Shown piece after piece: positions 36,603 through 46,411 of a stretch of DNA of 64,000 nucleotides. Source of the DNA: JBMOUD01 sp049319665 (GTDB lineage: Bacteria > Pseudomonadota > Gammaproteobacteria > Enterobacterales > Enterobacteriaceae). Location of the stretch: positions 1 through 64,000 of the forward strand of contig NZ_JBMOUD010000003.1 in the NCBI RefSeq assembly GCF_049319665.1, in the 5' to 3' direction. Positions within the stretch are counted from its first letter, which is position 1, and each line of letters starts with the position of its first letter. The translations under genes and the position numbers were made by a program. The notes beneath the pieces were generated by a model. It did not search any database and was not told the origin of the DNA. It saw only the letters and a list, made by a program, of their open reading frames with translations.

Positions 36603-37318
36603 TAAGATGCACTCCGTTCAAAGCGAGTGGTACGCAGCTCAATACGTTTGATGATCTGTTGGCTAATTAAAGTAATCACCAGATAGATTGCCGCAGCAGT
36701 GATATACCAGGTAAACGGCTCCTGAGTACGGGTGGCAATACTTTTAGTTTGCAGCATGAGATCATTGACACTAATGAGTGAAACCAGAGCGGTATCTTTT
36801 AATAGTACCAACCATTGGTTGCCCAGACCTGGCAGGGCATGACGCCACATTTGCGGCATGATCAAACGAAAGAAGATCGCCGATTTGCGCATGCCTAGCG
36901 CAGAGCCAGATTCCCATTGGCCGTAAGGCACGGCTTTCAATGCACCGCGCAACGTTTGCGAAGCATAAGCGGAATACAGCAGCGACAGGGCGATGACACC
37001 GCAGGTAAACGGACTAATTTCGACATTGTCGAAGGGCAGTTTTACCGGCAGTTGGAACAGACCAAAGTTCAACGTAAAGCCATCAGACAGCGTTAATAGC
37101 AACTGAGATGAACCGAAATAGATAAACAACACCACCAGGATTTCTGGCAATCCACGTAGTAACGTTACCCACGCCGTACCAATCCAGCTAAAAGGCTTCC
37201 ACGGAGAGGATTCCCAGGCAGCAAACAACATCGCCAGCACAAGGCCGACGATGAGGGCACAAATGGCAAGGCCGACGGTCATCCCGGCGGCACTTACAAG
37301 AGGTTGAAATTCAATCAT
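36602..37318 (-). CDS. artQ: ArtQ, arginine importer permease
   Basis: ArtQ pairs with ArtM to form the arginine channel. It is 238 residues (238 in E. coli), with five hydrophobic segments and the coupling loop ALGMRKSAIFFRLIMPQMW near residue 140. It starts 9 bp after artI and overlaps artM. Confidence 0.95.
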   Translation of the reverse strand: MIEFQPLVSAAGMTVGLAICALIVGLVLAMLFAAWESSPWKPFSWIGTAWVTLLRGLPEILVVLFIYFGSSQLLLTLSDGFTLNFGLFQLPVKLPFDNVEISPFTCGVIALSLLYSAYASQTLRGALKAVPYGQWESGSALGMRKSAIFFRLIMPQMWRHALPGLGNQWLVLLKDTALVSLISVNDLMLQTKSIATRTQEPFTWYITAAAIYLVITLISQQIIKRIELRTTRFERSAS

Positions 37319-37327
37319 TTGTTCGGA

Positions 37328-38059
37328 TTACTTCGGAAACCATTTGGTATACAGAGCCTGGTAAGTACCATCCTGCTTCGCTTTGGCTAGTGCGCCGTTG
37401 AGTTTATTAAGCAGCTCGTCGTTATTTTGACGCACAGCAATACCTAAACCTTCACCAAAGTAATCTTTATCGGTAATTTTTTCGCCGATGGTAGACAGAT
37501 TTGCGTCTTTTTTCAGCCATTCGTTAACGACTGCGGTATCACCGAATACGGCATCCAGGCGACCATTTTTCAGGTCAAGAACCGCATTTTGATAGCTGTC
37601 GTAAGGAACAGCAGTAATTTCAGGATGTTTTTCCAGTAGGTATTTCTGGTGAGTACTGCCGTTTTGCATACCGACACGCTTGCCTTTCAGTGCAGCCAGA
37701 TCAGCAAACTTGCCTTTTACCGCGATAAAAATAGCTGAGTTATCATAATAAGGTGCGGTGAACGAGACTTGTTTTTGACGATCTGGAGTGATGTCCATAC
37801 CAGAAATCACGGCATCAATACGGCGGAATTTCAGGCTTGGGATCAGACTATCGAAAGCCTGATTGCTAAAGGTACAGGTAGCCTGAATGTCTTTACACAG
37901 CAGATTAGCCAAATCAACATCAAACCCTTGGATTTGGTTGTTAGCATCGACATATTCAAAAGGAGCGTAAGACGCTTCCATCGCAAAGCGAATGGTGTCT
38001 GCTGCGCTTGCGGATAAGCTCGCTGTTGCCATAATTGCTGCAATTAATATTTTTTTCAT
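37328..38059 (-). CDS. artI: ArtI, arginine-binding periplasmic protein
   Basis: ArtI is a family 3 solute-binding protein that feeds basic amino acids, arginine above all, to ArtQM. The precursor is 243 residues, the same as E. coli ArtI and ArtJ. A signal peptide of about 20 residues ends SASA. The ligand loop FEYVDANNQIQGFDVDLA and SGMDITPDRQ are present, and pairwise reading favours ArtI over ArtJ. ATG 38059 is chosen because TTTGGAG precedes it; the open frame extends 7 codons upstream. Confidence 0.93.
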   Translation of the reverse strand: MKKILIAAIMATASLSASAADTIRFAMEASYAPFEYVDANNQIQGFDVDLANLLCKDIQATCTFSNQAFDSLIPSLKFRRIDAVISGMDITPDRQKQVSFTAPYYDNSAIFIAVKGKFADLAALKGKRVGMQNGSTHQKYLLEKHPEITAVPYDSYQNAVLDLKNGRLDAVFGDTAVVNEWLKKDANLSTIGEKITDKDYFGEGLGIAVRQNNDELLNKLNGALAKAKQDGTYQALYTKWFPK

Positions 38060-38076
38060 CGCAAACTCCAAATAAA

Positions 38077-38805
38077 TCAATGTGATAAATAGCTGGCAAA
38101 CTCGGCGGTTTGCGGCTGAGTGAAACAGGTGGCATCGCCTTGTTCAACAATGCGGCCATTTTCCATGTAGACCACGTGGCTTGCTGTCTTGCGCGCGACC
38201 TCAACTTCGTGAGTCACGATAACCTGGGTAATGCCAGTGCTGGCAAGCTCACGAATAATGCTAACAATTTGGGCGGTAATTTCAGGATCTAGCGCGGCAG
38301 TTGGTTCATCAAAGAGCAGCACTTGTGGTTCCATCATTAATGCACGGGCTATTGCCACTCGCTGTTGTTGACCGCCTGAAAGGTGCAAAGGATAGCGGTC
38401 AGCAAAATCCTTCAAGCGCAGGCGGGTTAGCAAGGTGTCGGCACGTTTGAGTGCGACATCTTTGCTCAGGCCCAACACCCGACAAGGGGCTTCTAGCAAA
38501 TTGTCCAAAACGGTGCGATGTGGCCACAGATTATACTGCTGGAATACCATACCGACGTTTTGGCGCAGCTCGCGAATTGATTTTTCATCAGGCTTTTTTT
38601 GGAAATTGTAGGTATTACCCGCAATCTGCAAGCTGCCTGAACGAGGCATTTCCAGAAGGTTGAGCACGCGGAGCAGGGAGCTTTTCCCAGCACCGCTTGG
38701 GCCGAGTAACACTAAGGTTTCTCCGGCTGCGCAGCTAAGGTTAATGTCAAAAAGCGCCTGATGGGCGCCGTAGAAGCAATTGATGCCGTTTAGTTGAATA
38801 CTCAT
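38077..38805 (-). CDS. artP: ArtP, arginine importer ATPase
   Basis: ArtP is the cytoplasmic ATPase of the arginine importer. It is 242 residues, the same as E. coli. Walker A GPSGAGKSS is near residue 36, signature LSGGQQQRV near 143, and Walker B VLLFDEPTAALDPE after it. ATG 38805 gives MSIQLNGINCFYG, the family start; the longer frame to 38865 is unsupported. First gene of artPIQM. ArgR control is expected from E. coli, but I did not find a convincing ArgR box. Confidence 0.95.
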   Translation of the reverse strand: MSIQLNGINCFYGAHQALFDINLSCAAGETLVLLGPSGAGKSSLLRVLNLLEMPRSGSLQIAGNTYNFQKKPDEKSIRELRQNVGMVFQQYNLWPHRTVLDNLLEAPCRVLGLSKDVALKRADTLLTRLRLKDFADRYPLHLSGGQQQRVAIARALMMEPQVLLFDEPTAALDPEITAQIVSIIRELASTGITQVIVTHEVEVARKTASHVVYMENGRIVEQGDATCFTQPQTAEFASYLSH

Positions 38806-38981
38806 GCTTAAATACTGATAGCCGTTAATGCCGCAGAGGTTAACCCTTACAGCATAGTTATGCAACGAAAGTGCGTAAAATTTATCGGCGTGTGGTTTTT
38901 ATCTCGCCAGATAGAATAAAATATCGCTATGAAGATATCCTTAGTCTAATTATTTTATCGCGGTAATTTTCTTAGGAGAAT

Positions 38982-39016
38982 AAACCAACTTGTATCAAAT
39001 GACAGCAAGTTGGTTT
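38982..39016 (-). terminator. Candidate terminator of ybjP
   Basis: AAACCAACTTG and CAAGTTGGTTT pair perfectly over 11 bp around a 13-base loop, 39 bp after the ybjP stop. The T run on the minus strand is short. Confidence 0.6.
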
Positions 39017-39055
39017 CTATTATTAGAGCAACAGCACGTTATTTGTCCGTACTTA

Positions 39056-39631
39056 TTAACGATTTTCCAACACTTGTCGCAGCGTGCCGCCGGATACAAA
39101 ATCGAGATCGGCCATATAGCGCACATCATCGATAGCCCAGCAATGGCCTTCGCGCACCATCAATACTTCATCCTGCCATTTAGGTTGCTTACTTTGCGTG
39201 CCATCATTAGTCATATTGACTCGCAGCGGTATATTGCGGGCATCAGTATTAGGTATGGTTGAGGCGCTGTGAACGCTGACGGAGGTCGGCCCCTGGAACA
39301 GGCTTGAGAAAACATCGCCGCCGACCGCATCGTGTTTTTCATTTGGTGTAGCAGCAAGGTCTATCTTCGGTTCGTGCTGTGCATTGAGCAATGCTTGATA
39401 TAACGCGGTTGAAAGATAAGGGCGATATTGCGCTAACTGATTGCTATTGGGCAGGCCAGTCTGCTTATTCTGGATACGTAAATCGTAAAACTTCTGCGCA
39501 ACCGCATCCGGTCCGCCTTCGATACAGGGGGCACTGCGACTGCCAATATCCTTGTAGGCAGGCGTGACGGTGGTACAGCCGCTTAAGAGCAGTGCGAGGG
39601 TAATTGCCGTTCCAAGAAGGTTCTTTTTCAT
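39056..39631 (-). CDS. ybjP: YbjP-like lipoprotein
   Basis: This is a predicted lipoprotein of unknown function. It is 191 residues (171 in E. coli), with a signal peptide and lipobox LLSGC; the modified cysteine is residue 19. A DUF3828-like globular domain follows, with DVRYMADLDFVSGG-like end. No Asp follows the cysteine (Thr-Thr instead), so outer-membrane sorting is likely. ATG 39631 begins the signal peptide; the frame extends 15 codons upstream. Confidence 0.85.
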   Translation of the reverse strand: MKKNLLGTAITLALLLSGCTTVTPAYKDIGSRSAPCIEGGPDAVAQKFYDLRIQNKQTGLPNSNQLAQYRPYLSTALYQALLNAQHEPKIDLAATPNEKHDAVGGDVFSSLFQGPTSVSVHSASTIPNTDARNIPLRVNMTNDGTQSKQPKWQDEVLMVREGHCWAIDDVRYMADLDFVSGGTLRQVLENR

Positions 39632-39664
39632 TGTAATCCTTACAGTAATCCTGAACATTTTTGA

Positions 39665-39776
39665 TATACCCGCCATACTTTATCTTGTTGTGGGCTTGGG
39701 CATCTGCGATCGCTTGTCTTAGTAAGTCACTATTGACGCTTGGATTGCCGTCCCTGCATGACAAAGTCTATTGGGT
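39665..39776. repeat. Degenerate ERIC element
   Basis: The left end TACCCGCCATACTTTATCTT, a decayed core CTTAGTAAGTCACT, and the right end CTATTGGGT are recognisable between ybjP and amiD. Many positions differ from the other ERICs in the window. Confidence 0.65.
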
Positions 39777-39877
39777 CTTAGCAGTATTTTTAATCATAGA
39801 ATATAAAATGATTTTATGGCGTTTACTGATCCGTGATAATCGCCGTTCAATTGGATAAGTCATTACAAGGATGGCTC

Positions 39878-40732
39878 ATGCGTAGTATCAAAATACCACA
39901 GATAGGGCTCAGGTTATGTCTGGCGTTGTTGCTGAGCTGGGTTGCCGGTTGTCAGAGTCAATCTAGGGTTTCTGCTGATAATCCAGAGTTTGTGTTGGAA
40001 AAATCCCGGCAGGCGCAGGGGGCTGACCAGCGTATCCGATTTTTGGTGATCCATTACACGGCCGAGGATTTTCACTCATCGCTGAATACCTTAACCGATG
40101 AACACGTTAGCGCGCATTATTTGATCCCCGCATATCCTCCGCAAGAGGGGGGCAAGCCAGTCGCCTGGCAACTAGTGCCCGAATCAATGCGTGCTTGGCA
40201 CGCCGGAGCCAGTCGTTGGCGCGATCGTACTAATTTAAACGATACTTCGATTGGCATTGAACTAGAGAATCCCGGCTATAGCTCAACGCTGCTTGGATTG
40301 CGTTTTTATCCGTTTCCTCGTGAGCAAATTAGCTTGCTGACCGCGCTGAGCCGCCAAATTGTGACACGTTATCAAATTGAGCCGCGTAATGTCGTCGCAC
40401 ATAGTGATATTGCACCTCAACGCAAAGACGATCCGGGGCCGTTATTCCCTTGGCAACAGTTAGCTGAGCAGGGTATTGGCGCATGGCCGCAGGCTGAGAG
40501 AGTAAAAGCGTTATTAGCGGGGAAAGATAAGCAGCAACCGGTACCGATGGCGGAATTATTAGCGCTGCTTGCTCGTTACGGTTATGCGGTGAGTGATGAT
40601 ATGACCCCAGCACAGCAGCAGCGGGTTGTTCGCGCCTTCCAAATGCATTTCCGTTCAGCGGATTATCGTGGCCTGCCGGATGCAGAAACAGAGGCTATTG
40701 TTAAAGCATTGCTTGAGCAGTACCCCAGTTAA
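39878..40732 (+). CDS. amiD: AmiD, outer-membrane N-acetylmuramoyl-L-alanine amidase lipoprotein
   Basis: AmiD cleaves the MurNAc-alanine bond of peptidoglycan and anhydro-muropeptides from the inner face of the outer membrane. The precursor is 284 residues (276 in E. coli). Lipobox VAGC puts the lipidated cysteine at residue 25. Zinc-amidase (Amidase_2) residues lie in VIHYTAEDFH, VSAHYLI and AHSDIAPQRKDDPG. A C-terminal peptidoglycan-binding domain follows from about residue 215. ATG 39878 follows ACAAGG. Confidence 0.95.
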   Translation: MRSIKIPQIGLRLCLALLLSWVAGCQSQSRVSADNPEFVLEKSRQAQGADQRIRFLVIHYTAEDFHSSLNTLTDEHVSAHYLIPAYPPQEGGKPVAWQLVPESMRAWHAGASRWRDRTNLNDTSIGIELENPGYSSTLLGLRFYPFPREQISLLTALSRQIVTRYQIEPRNVVAHSDIAPQRKDDPGPLFPWQQLAEQGIGAWPQAERVKALLAGKDKQQPVPMAELLALLARYGYAVSDDMTPAQQQRVVRAFQMHFRSADYRGLPDAETEAIVKALLEQYPS

Positions 40733-40801
40733 TCCCGCTCTTTTGTACAGGCCCATTTTGGCAATGGGCCGTCCTCTCTATTGTTAATTCTCTATCGATT
40801 A

Positions 40802-41836
40802 TCAGTTGGGACGGTTGATCAGCTCATGTCGGCTGCGTAATTTACCATGATCTTTCAGCCACAATGCGGTTCGCTTAATACCTTCATCAATCGAGACAAT
40901 AGGTTGGTAACCCAATTCGTCCTGCGCCCGTTGCGTATCCAGGGTGAGGTCAAAGTTTAGTTTTGCCACGCTGTAGTGGGTCAACCTGGGTTCTCGCATG
41001 GACTTAGCACCAATCCTTTCCATTCCTCGTGCCATCATATCCAGCAGGGGATAAGGCACAGAACGAATACGGTACTTCATTTCCAAGCCTTCCATTAAAT
41101 GCTGAATCAGAGTGCGCAGCGGGCGAGGTTGCAGATTAGTAATATTATAGGCCCGGCCTGATGCCGTTGACTGTATTTGTGTTGCCAGCCACATTGCATG
41201 TACGGCGTTTTCGACGTAGGTCATATCCACCAGCGCTTCGCCCGCGCGAGGCAGCATTAAGGTATCGCCGAATTTAATCATCTGTAACAGACGCGGCATT
41301 AACACATTGTCGTGCGGGCCAAAAATGCCTTGTGGTCGCAAAATAGTGAAATGCGTTTGCGGATTAGACAGCGCCAGGGTGGTAATAACCTGTTCTGCGG
41401 CATCCTTACTACGGGCGAATTGGTTAGCGAAACGGTGTGGGCGGAAGTCTTCTTTTATATTTCGGCGATGATGAAAGTCGAAATAGATTGCGGGTGATGA
41501 GAGATGGATGAAATTTTCCACGCCGTAAGCCGCAGCCCATTCTCCCAAGCGTCTCGTGGCACGGACATTAGCTAGTTCAAAATCTTCTTCACTTCCCCAA
41601 GGCGAACTCAACCCTGAGCAATGCCAAAGCGTATCAATATCAGCCAGTAGCACTTTTGCCTGAGCGGAAACCAGATTGGTGAGGTCAGCATGAACAAATT
41701 CTGCACCCAGTTTTTCAAGTAAAGGACCCATTGCTGCGTTGCGGCCTGTTGCTCGTACGCTGATGCCTTTTTGGCGCAGATATTCGACGGCGTTACGACC
41801 TAAACCACTCGTAGCACCGGTAACCAGAACCTTCAT
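40802..41836 (-). CDS. ybjS: YbjS, NAD(P)-binding epimerase-like protein
   Basis: This extended short-chain dehydrogenase of the NAD-dependent epimerase type has no assigned substrate. It is 344 residues (337 in E. coli YbjS). The Rossmann motif VTGATSGLGRNA is at residues 4-15, and the expected catalytic serine lies in LSSPAIYF. The usual YxxxK is not obvious by eye; RSKDAAEQV lies in the equivalent region. ATG 41836 follows GGAGAG. In E. coli ybjT lies between ltaE and ybjS; here only a 355-bp gap remains. Confidence 0.88.
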   Translation of the reverse strand: MKVLVTGATSGLGRNAVEYLRQKGISVRATGRNAAMGPLLEKLGAEFVHADLTNLVSAQAKVLLADIDTLWHCSGLSSPWGSEEDFELANVRATRRLGEWAAAYGVENFIHLSSPAIYFDFHHRRNIKEDFRPHRFANQFARSKDAAEQVITTLALSNPQTHFTILRPQGIFGPHDNVLMPRLLQMIKFGDTLMLPRAGEALVDMTYVENAVHAMWLATQIQSTASGRAYNITNLQPRPLRTLIQHLMEGLEMKYRIRSVPYPLLDMMARGMERIGAKSMREPRLTHYSVAKLNFDLTLDTQRAQDELGYQPIVSIDEGIKRTALWLKDHGKLRSRHELINRPN

Positions 41837-42191
41837 AACTCTCCGTTTTCCAAACTGATAGGTAATTGCCAAACTGATATTAAGTGCTAAGCATAGAGCA
41901 CGTTGGCGTTTGCGGGGAACTCCATAGCCAATTGGGCGTCATTCTTTCTTGAAATCCGGCGCTATGCAATGAGAATACCGCGAAGTCTTGGGCTAAATCA
42001 GGCGATCGTTGCAAATTTCCACAGCACAACGAGATAAATCCTTATTGCAGCCAGGCGCGAAGGAATAAAACGGGCTATGGGGATTAAAAGGCGAGATTTT
42101 CCGCGAATAACCTGGATAAAGGAATGAGGTTATTCACGGTGTTGTGTTAGATCAGACTTAGAGCGGGGATCTCGGCTATAGTCTCAATGAA
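41837..42191. other. ltaE-ybjS gap, site of ybjT in E. coli
   Basis: There is no gene in these 355 bp and no readable ybjT remnant. An imperfect inverted repeat at 42101-42139 (arms CGAATAACCT-like, exact over GAATAACCT/AGGTTATTC) with a 13-base loop may form a hairpin. The ybjS promoter probably lies here. Confidence 0.6.
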
Positions 42192-43220
42192 TCAGGCATG
42201 AAGCCGTAGAAATTCTTTCCACAATGCCACCACTTTCTGCAAATCATCACGGCTGATATCGATATGGGTAACCAGTCGGGTTGTTGCGCCAGTGCTCATG
42301 ATGACACCGCGTTCCAACATCCATGGTTTCATCTTTTCAGCAAGTTGCGCATCTTGATTGATATACAAAATATTGGTTTGTGCACCCTGAGGGGCTATGT
42401 CAACGCCAATGCTTCGTAGCTGCTGCTCTAACCATTTTGCGTTGTCGTGATCGTCTTGCAAACGTTGCACGTTATTTTCTAACGCGTACAAGGCTGCTGC
42501 GGCGAGAATACCGGATTGACGCATGCCGCCGCCGGTCATTTTGCGCCAGCGATTGGCCTGTTTGATATACTCTTTGCTACCGCATAATAGCGAGCCTATC
42601 GGTGCACCTAAGCCTTTTGACAGACAAATAGTTAAGGTATCGCAATAGCGAGTGATTTCGCTAAGTTCAACCTTTAATGCCACTGCGGCATTATAAATTC
42701 TTGCGCCGTCAATATGCAGCGCTAGCCCTTTTTCCCGCGTTAACTCCCACGCCTGGCGCAAATAATCTAGCGGCAGAACCTTACCAAAATGCGTGTTTTC
42801 CAGACTCAGTAGACGGGTGCGCGCAAAATGAATATCGTCAGGCTTGATGGCTGCCACAACTTTATCCAGCGGCAATGTTCCGTCTGGATTTGCCTCTAAT
42901 GGCTGAGGTTGAATACTGCCAAGCACAGCAGCACCACCGGCTTCGTACATATAGTTATGGGCTTTTGGGCCGACAATATACTCGTCACCACGCTGGCAAT
43001 GCGCTAATAACGCCACCAGATTGGCTTGTGTCCCGGAAGGTAAGAACAGCGCATCTTCTTTACCCGTCAGCTTACAGGCCAACTCTTGCAAGGCATTAAC
43101 CGTTGGGTCATCACCATAAACATCATCGCCCACTTCGGCATTCGCCATCACCTGACGCATGGCATCGCTCGGGCGCGTTACGGTATCACTGCGTAAATCG
43201 ATCAACTTGGCTTCCTTCAT
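42192..43220 (-). CDS. ltaE: LtaE, low-specificity L-threonine aldolase
   Basis: LtaE is a PLP enzyme that cleaves threonine and allo-threonine to glycine and acetaldehyde. It is 342 residues (333 in E. coli). The PLP lysine is in CLSKGLGAP. LRSDTVTRPSDAM and GDDVYGDDPTVN at the N-terminus are typical. It lies 83 bp downstream of poxB on the same strand, an operon in E. coli; a hairpin lies in the spacer. Confidence 0.95.
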   Translation of the reverse strand: MKEAKLIDLRSDTVTRPSDAMRQVMANAEVGDDVYGDDPTVNALQELACKLTGKEDALFLPSGTQANLVALLAHCQRGDEYIVGPKAHNYMYEAGGAAVLGSIQPQPLEANPDGTLPLDKVVAAIKPDDIHFARTRLLSLENTHFGKVLPLDYLRQAWELTREKGLALHIDGARIYNAAVALKVELSEITRYCDTLTICLSKGLGAPIGSLLCGSKEYIKQANRWRKMTGGGMRQSGILAAAALYALENNVQRLQDDHDNAKWLEQQLRSIGVDIAPQGAQTNILYINQDAQLAEKMKPWMLERGVIMSTGATTRLVTHIDISRDDLQKVVALWKEFLRLHA

Positions 43221-43252
43221 ATGGCGAAAATATCAGGACAGATTACTGAGAA

Positions 43253-43270
43253 AGGGGCCTTTCGGCCCCT
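43253..43270 (-). terminator. GC hairpin between poxB and ltaE
   Basis: AGGGGCC and GGCCCCT pair over 7 bp around TTTC. Only three T follow on the minus strand, so it may attenuate rather than end transcription into ltaE. Confidence 0.5.
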
Positions 43271-43303
43271 AAATCATGCGATGTCACTATAGCTCGACGG
43301 TCA

Positions 43304-45025
43304 TCACCGTAGCCAGTTGGTTTTCGCCAGATCGACAATTTCATCGCCGCGGCCATTAATAATGGCGCGCAGCATATACAAGCTAAAGCCTTTGGCTTGC
43401 TCAAACTTAATTTGCGGCGGCATCGCCAATTCTTCTTTGGCAGTAATAACGTCTAATAGCACCGGGCCGTCGTGGGCAAAGGCTTCTTGCAGGGCAGCAT
43501 CAACGTCGGAGGCTTTCTCCACGCGAATACCTTTGATTCCAGTCGCTTCAGCGATTGCGGCAAAGTCAGGGTTTTGCAGCTCCGTGCCGTCGGTCAGATA
43601 ACCGCCTGATTTCATCTCCATGGCAACAAACCCGAGTACGCTGTTATTAAAAATAACCAGTTTTACCGGGAGCTTGTGTTGAGCAATGGAGAGCAAATCG
43701 CCCATCAGCATGGCAAAACCGCCGTCACCACACATCGCGACGACTTGCCTGTTGCGATCAATGGCCTGTGCACCAATCGCCTGCGGCATGGCATTAGCCA
43801 TAGAGCCGTGGTTAAAGGAGCCGAGCAGTCGGCGTTTACCGTTCATCTGCAAGTAGCGGCAGGCCCAAACGGTCGGCGTGCCGACGTCACAGGTAAAAAT
43901 GGTATCTTCAGCGGCAAATTTACTGATTTGCTGCGCCAGATATTGTGGGTGAATAGGTTGTTTATCATTTGGCGTTGCCAGGCCGTCTAGGTCTTTACGC
44001 GCCTCGTGATAATGTTTTATCGCCTTATCGAGAAACGCGCTGTCGTTTTTCTCCTGCAACTGGGGAAGCAGCGCGTTAAGCGTGGTTTTGATATCGCCAA
44101 CCAGCGCCATGTCGATATGACAATGGGCCCCAATGCTGCCTGGATTGATATCAATCTGAATGATTTTGGCATCAGTTGGATAGAAAGCTCGGTACGGGAA
44201 TTGGGTGCCTAGCAGCACTAATGTATCGGCATTAAGCATCGCGTGATAGCCCGATGAAAAGCCGATTAGGCCAGTCATCCCCACGCTATAAGGGTTATCC
44301 CATTCGATATACTCTTTGCCGCGTAATGCATGTACCACCGGCGCTTTCAGTGTCGCAGCCAGCTTGACGACTTCGTCATGAGCATTAGCGCAGCCGCTGC
44401 CGCACATGAGGGTAATGTTTTTTGCGCCGTTTAACGCCTCAGCCAGTTTTGTTAGTTCATTTGAGGTCGGCTGCACAACAGGAAGTTGTGGCGGATACCA
44501 TGCGGCTTTGGCATCTTCTGGCGCGGCTTGCAGGGCGATATCTCCAGGTAATACCACCACGGAGACACCTTTATTGAGAATGGCTTTGCGCATGGCAATG
44601 CCTAAAACTTGTGGTAACTGTTCCGGGTTGCTCACTAATTCGCAATAGTGACTGCATTCGCGGAACAATTCCTGCGGATGGGTCTCTTGAAAATATCCGC
44701 TGCCAATTTCACTCGACGGGATATGTGCGGCGATGGCTAGCACCGGAACGTGATTACGGTGGCAGTCGAATAACCCATTAATCAGGTGAAGGTTACCCGG
44801 TCCGCAGGAACCGGCACATACGGCTAACTCTCCGGTAATTTGTGCTTCGGCACCCGCTGCAAATGCGGCCACCTCTTCGTGGCGAGTTCCAATCCATTCA
44901 ATTGAATCCATGCGATTAAGGCTATCGGTTAACCCATTTAAGGAGTCACCTGTTACTCCCCAAATACGTTTTACTCCGGCTTGCTCCAGCGTTTTAGCAA
45001 ATAACGATGCCACTGACTGTTTCAT
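43304..45025 (-). CDS. poxB: PoxB, pyruvate dehydrogenase (quinone)
   Basis: PoxB is a peripheral membrane flavoprotein that oxidises pyruvate to acetate and CO2 and passes electrons to ubiquinone. It is active mainly in stationary phase. It is 573 residues (572 in E. coli). The thiamine diphosphate motif begins GDGGFAMLMGDL and ends in FNNS near residue 430-460. The C-terminal membrane-binding helix region ends KTNWLR. AGGAGAAAAT precedes the ATG. hcp-hcr, next to poxB in E. coli, are absent. Confidence 0.96.
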   Translation of the reverse strand: MKQSVASLFAKTLEQAGVKRIWGVTGDSLNGLTDSLNRMDSIEWIGTRHEEVAAFAAGAEAQITGELAVCAGSCGPGNLHLINGLFDCHRNHVPVLAIAAHIPSSEIGSGYFQETHPQELFRECSHYCELVSNPEQLPQVLGIAMRKAILNKGVSVVVLPGDIALQAAPEDAKAAWYPPQLPVVQPTSNELTKLAEALNGAKNITLMCGSGCANAHDEVVKLAATLKAPVVHALRGKEYIEWDNPYSVGMTGLIGFSSGYHAMLNADTLVLLGTQFPYRAFYPTDAKIIQIDINPGSIGAHCHIDMALVGDIKTTLNALLPQLQEKNDSAFLDKAIKHYHEARKDLDGLATPNDKQPIHPQYLAQQISKFAAEDTIFTCDVGTPTVWACRYLQMNGKRRLLGSFNHGSMANAMPQAIGAQAIDRNRQVVAMCGDGGFAMLMGDLLSIAQHKLPVKLVIFNNSVLGFVAMEMKSGGYLTDGTELQNPDFAAIAEATGIKGIRVEKASDVDAALQEAFAHDGPVLLDVITAKEELAMPPQIKFEQAKGFSLYMLRAIINGRGDEIVDLAKTNWLR

Positions 45026-45220
45026 ATTTTCTCCTGTGATTGAGTCGATGACTGAATGAGCAGGGGCTTAACGCCCATTCTGTTTCGCGAAACTCGGACG
45101 ACAGCCATAAGCATAGTCCATTATAGATTGCAGTTATGCTGAGTTGTCTTATCTCTAGTTTGGCGGGAGTTGATTAACGATTTGATAAATAATGGAAATA
45201 GGTCGGAGAGGGGAGTGAGC

Positions 45221-45259
45221 TATGTCCTGCGTTACTGTAAGCAGCTGTGACAGGACATA
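45221..45259. other. Inverted repeat between lysO and poxB
   Basis: Arms TATGTCCTG and CAGGACATA pair perfectly over 9 bp around a 21-base loop, just past the lysO stop. No T run follows, so its role is open: weak terminator, or operator near poxB. Confidence 0.4.
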
Positions 45260-45273
45260 AAATATTAACGCGA

Positions 45274-46173
45274 TCAGGCTGAAAAGAATGCCATCAGAAT
45301 AGGAGCCAATAGACTCAATAGGAAGCCATGAACCACGGCAGGCGGTACCATATCTAATCCGCCGCTGCGCTGTAATACTGGCAAGGTAAAGTCCATTGAT
45401 GTTGCGCCACACAATCCCAACGCGGCAGAGCGATTGCTTCTGACCAAAGTTGGGATCAGCATAATGGCACAGAGCTCGCGGGCCAGATCGTTAAAAAAGG
45501 CTGAGCTGCCGATAACGGGTCCAAACGAGTCGGTCAGCACGATCCCTGATAATGAATACCAGCCGTAACCAGAAGCGATGGCTAAGCCTGTTTTTACCGG
45601 CAGGTTTAGTAATAATGCGGCAACGATACCACCACCCAATGACGATATTCCTACCACAGCAGCTACCAGCATGCCTCGACGATTAAGGATAATCTGGCGC
45701 AGTGTCATGCTGCTGTTACCTAGCTGTATTCCGACCAATGCCAGCAGAAAAATAAGCGCCACTTCACTCGCCTGTGATGCATAAGTAAGCCAGTGCATTT
45801 GCGTTAAACCAAGCAAGAAACCGGCAACGACGACGAAACAAAGTTTAAGAGAGTCAAAGGCCATGCGCAGACGAGAAGGCAATGTTTCTTGATGGTATTT
45901 GGTCTTCCACGGCTTATTGCGCTCCAATAACCATAACGCCAGTAAATTAAGCACAAAAATACACAAGAAAAATACCGCCGCATTTTTAAAAATCATCAGC
46001 AGATTACTGCTGAGATTATCGAGAAATGCCAAGCTAACGCCCATGATAAACAAGATGACATAAACCATCCAACTGAGCAGTTTATTGATGCCTTGCAGTA
46101 ACACTGGACTTTTCAACGGAATGAAATAGCCAATGATAAGCGGCAATAAAATAATCAATAACCCTGAGTACAT
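45274..46173 (-). CDS. lysO: LysO, L-lysine exporter
   Basis: LysO (YbjE) is an inner-membrane carrier that exports lysine and the toxic analogue thialysine. It is 299 residues, the same as E. coli, with about eight hydrophobic segments. GLCGATSMDFTLPVLQ and YSLSGIVLTDSFGPVIGS are family marks. In E. coli ArgP regulates it. I looked for a lysine riboswitch in its 238-bp upstream spacer and saw no match. aqpZ, next to it in E. coli, is absent. Confidence 0.94.
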   Translation of the reverse strand: MYSGLLIILLPLIIGYFIPLKSPVLLQGINKLLSWMVYVILFIMGVSLAFLDNLSSNLLMIFKNAAVFFLCIFVLNLLALWLLERNKPWKTKYHQETLPSRLRMAFDSLKLCFVVVAGFLLGLTQMHWLTYASQASEVALIFLLALVGIQLGNSSMTLRQIILNRRGMLVAAVVGISSLGGGIVAALLLNLPVKTGLAIASGYGWYSLSGIVLTDSFGPVIGSSAFFNDLARELCAIMLIPTLVRSNRSAALGLCGATSMDFTLPVLQRSGGLDMVPPAVVHGFLLSLLAPILMAFFSA

Positions 46174-46411
46174 AACGCAATGATCCTGGTATGAAAATAA
46201 ATTTTATAATAGAAAACGGATAGCGTCGGCAGTCGGGAGAGCGGCATCCGTGTCAAGAGGCGTGCTACTTGGCGGCAAGTCATTTCACCGCAAGAAACAA
46301 GCTATCATTTGAAGACCAGAAAAACCAGACCGGGCGATCTCGCTCTTCTTGACCACTCCCCCCTTTATTAGCCATGCTCAGGAGTAGAAATACGCGCATA
46401 GGAGTTGCCCG

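Noticed and set aside
45155..45412. 85-codon minus-strand frame overlapping the lysO end
   Set aside because: Half lies within lysO in another frame; the rest is the lysO-poxB spacer.
46174..46411. Lysine riboswitch ahead of lysO
   Set aside because: The spacer was read on the minus strand for the conserved lysine-box segments and none were found.
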